Made by a program: the position numbers and the translations under genes | Part shown: positions 4,897-5,296 of the stretch, in pieces | How positions within the stretch are numbered: the first letter of the stretch is position 1 | How the letters are laid out: the number at the start of each line of letters is the position of its first letter | DNA from: JBMNTQ01 sp050945815 | Lineage (GTDB): Bacteria > Bacillota > Clostridia > Christensenellales > JBMNTQ01 | Length of the DNA: 5,296 nucleotides | Direction: 5' to 3' | Assembly: GCA_050945815.1 (NCBI GenBank) | Contig: JBMNTQ010000146.1 | Coordinates: 1 to 5,296 of the forward strand | Notes under the pieces: generated by a model | What the model was told of the DNA's origin: nothing | Seen by the model: only the letters and a program-made list of their open reading frames with translations | Database searches by the model: none

Positions 4897-5296
4897 ATGT
4901 TCCTTGCAAGTATGCTTGTTATGATTATTATGGGGTTTGCTTCTTGTCTTTTTGGGCACAAGCTGTTTAAAATCTATTTGGTTGCCTTAGGGGCGTTGGT
5001 GGGTGCGGGCGTATCGATGGCATTCACTAGCAGCCTGTGGCTTATCCTGCTTGCGGCTGTTGCAGGCGCATTGCTGTTTCACTTTATCTTTCTGCTGGGG
5101 GTTGCAGTCTTGGGCTTTTTGTTGGGCTATTCCTTGAGCCTGGGGCTATTTCAGCTTGTTCAGCTTGCGGTTTTCCCGGAGTTGTTTTTTGTTGTAGGCC
5201 TTATTTGCGCTGTGCTGGCCTGTGTGTTCAACCATGTGTTTATCGTGTTAGGTACAAGCTTTGGCGGGGCTTCCCAGGTGGTGCAGGGGATCTTTG
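4897..5296 (+). CDS. Multi-pass membrane protein, DUF4203/TMEM198-like (3' truncated)
   Basis: The frame stays open from 4897 to the window edge, giving the first 133 residues of a very hydrophobic protein. Hydrophobic segments that could cross the membrane lie at about residues 3-18, 26-46, 48-64, 65-82, 95-112 and 113-128. They are linked by very short loops, so an integral cytoplasmic-membrane protein is clear. The segment FGHKLFKIYLVALGALVGAG (19-38) resembles the start of the DUF4203 (TM7SF3/TMEM198-like) domain, which is glycine-rich with many helices and has no established function in bacteria. The family call is from memory of the pattern and is moderate. The gene has its own ribosome binding site and no close partner in view. 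Alternatives are an unrelated small membrane protein or a transporter-like protein. Confidence 0.7.
   Translation, partial: MFLASMLVMIIMGFASCLFGHKLFKIYLVALGALVGAGVSMAFTSSLWLILLAAVAGALLFHFIFLLGVAVLGFLLGYSLSLGLFQLVQLAVFPELFFVVGLICAVLACVFNHVFIVLGTSFGGASQVVQGIF

Overview
The window holds the 3' part of a histidine biosynthesis operon on the + strand, followed by a tRNA-Val gene on the - strand and the 5' part of a membrane-protein gene on the + strand. Several features point to a bacterium of the Firmicutes/Clostridia type, perhaps an Oscillospirales-like gut anaerobe, with moderate GC: a short-form HisG next to a HisZ regulatory subunit, a fused HisIE, a monofunctional HisB, strong GGAGG-type ribosome binding sites and a CCA-encoding tRNA. 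The lineage is an inference, because no marker gene is present.

Layout: hisZ (5' truncated, to 470), hisG (467-1111), hisD (1104-2390), hisB (2398-2991), hisA (3013-3732) and hisIE (3748-4371). They form one tightly packed unit. hisZ/hisG overlap by 4 bases, hisG/hisD overlap by 8, and the remaining gaps are 7, 21 and 15 bases. A rho-independent terminator at 4429-4453 ends the unit. The operon start and any leader or T-box lie outside the window.

The encoded enzymes cover ATP-phosphoribosyltransferase (HisZ+HisG, step 1), the HisI and HisE steps 2-3 (one fused protein), HisA isomerisation (step 4), HisB dehydration (step 6) and HisD oxidation of histidinol (last two steps). HisH and HisF (imidazole glycerol phosphate synthase, step 5) are missing from the places they often occupy, around hisA. 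HisC and a histidinol-phosphatase are also not seen. They must lie elsewhere in the genome if the pathway is complete.

Downstream, the tRNA-Val(UAC) gene (4577-4652, -) has a near-consensus sigma-70-type promoter (4679-4708) and its own intrinsic terminator (4522-4559). The his operon and the tRNA gene therefore converge on a pair of terminators. A perfect 9-bp inverted repeat is centred on the tRNA promoter -10 element. The last gene (4897 to the window edge, +) encodes a multi-pass membrane protein resembling the DUF4203/TMEM198-like family. I see no mobile element, CRISPR array, phage gene or clearly novel multi-gene system. The items most worth checking are the absent hisH/hisF and the small repeat structures around the tRNA gene.
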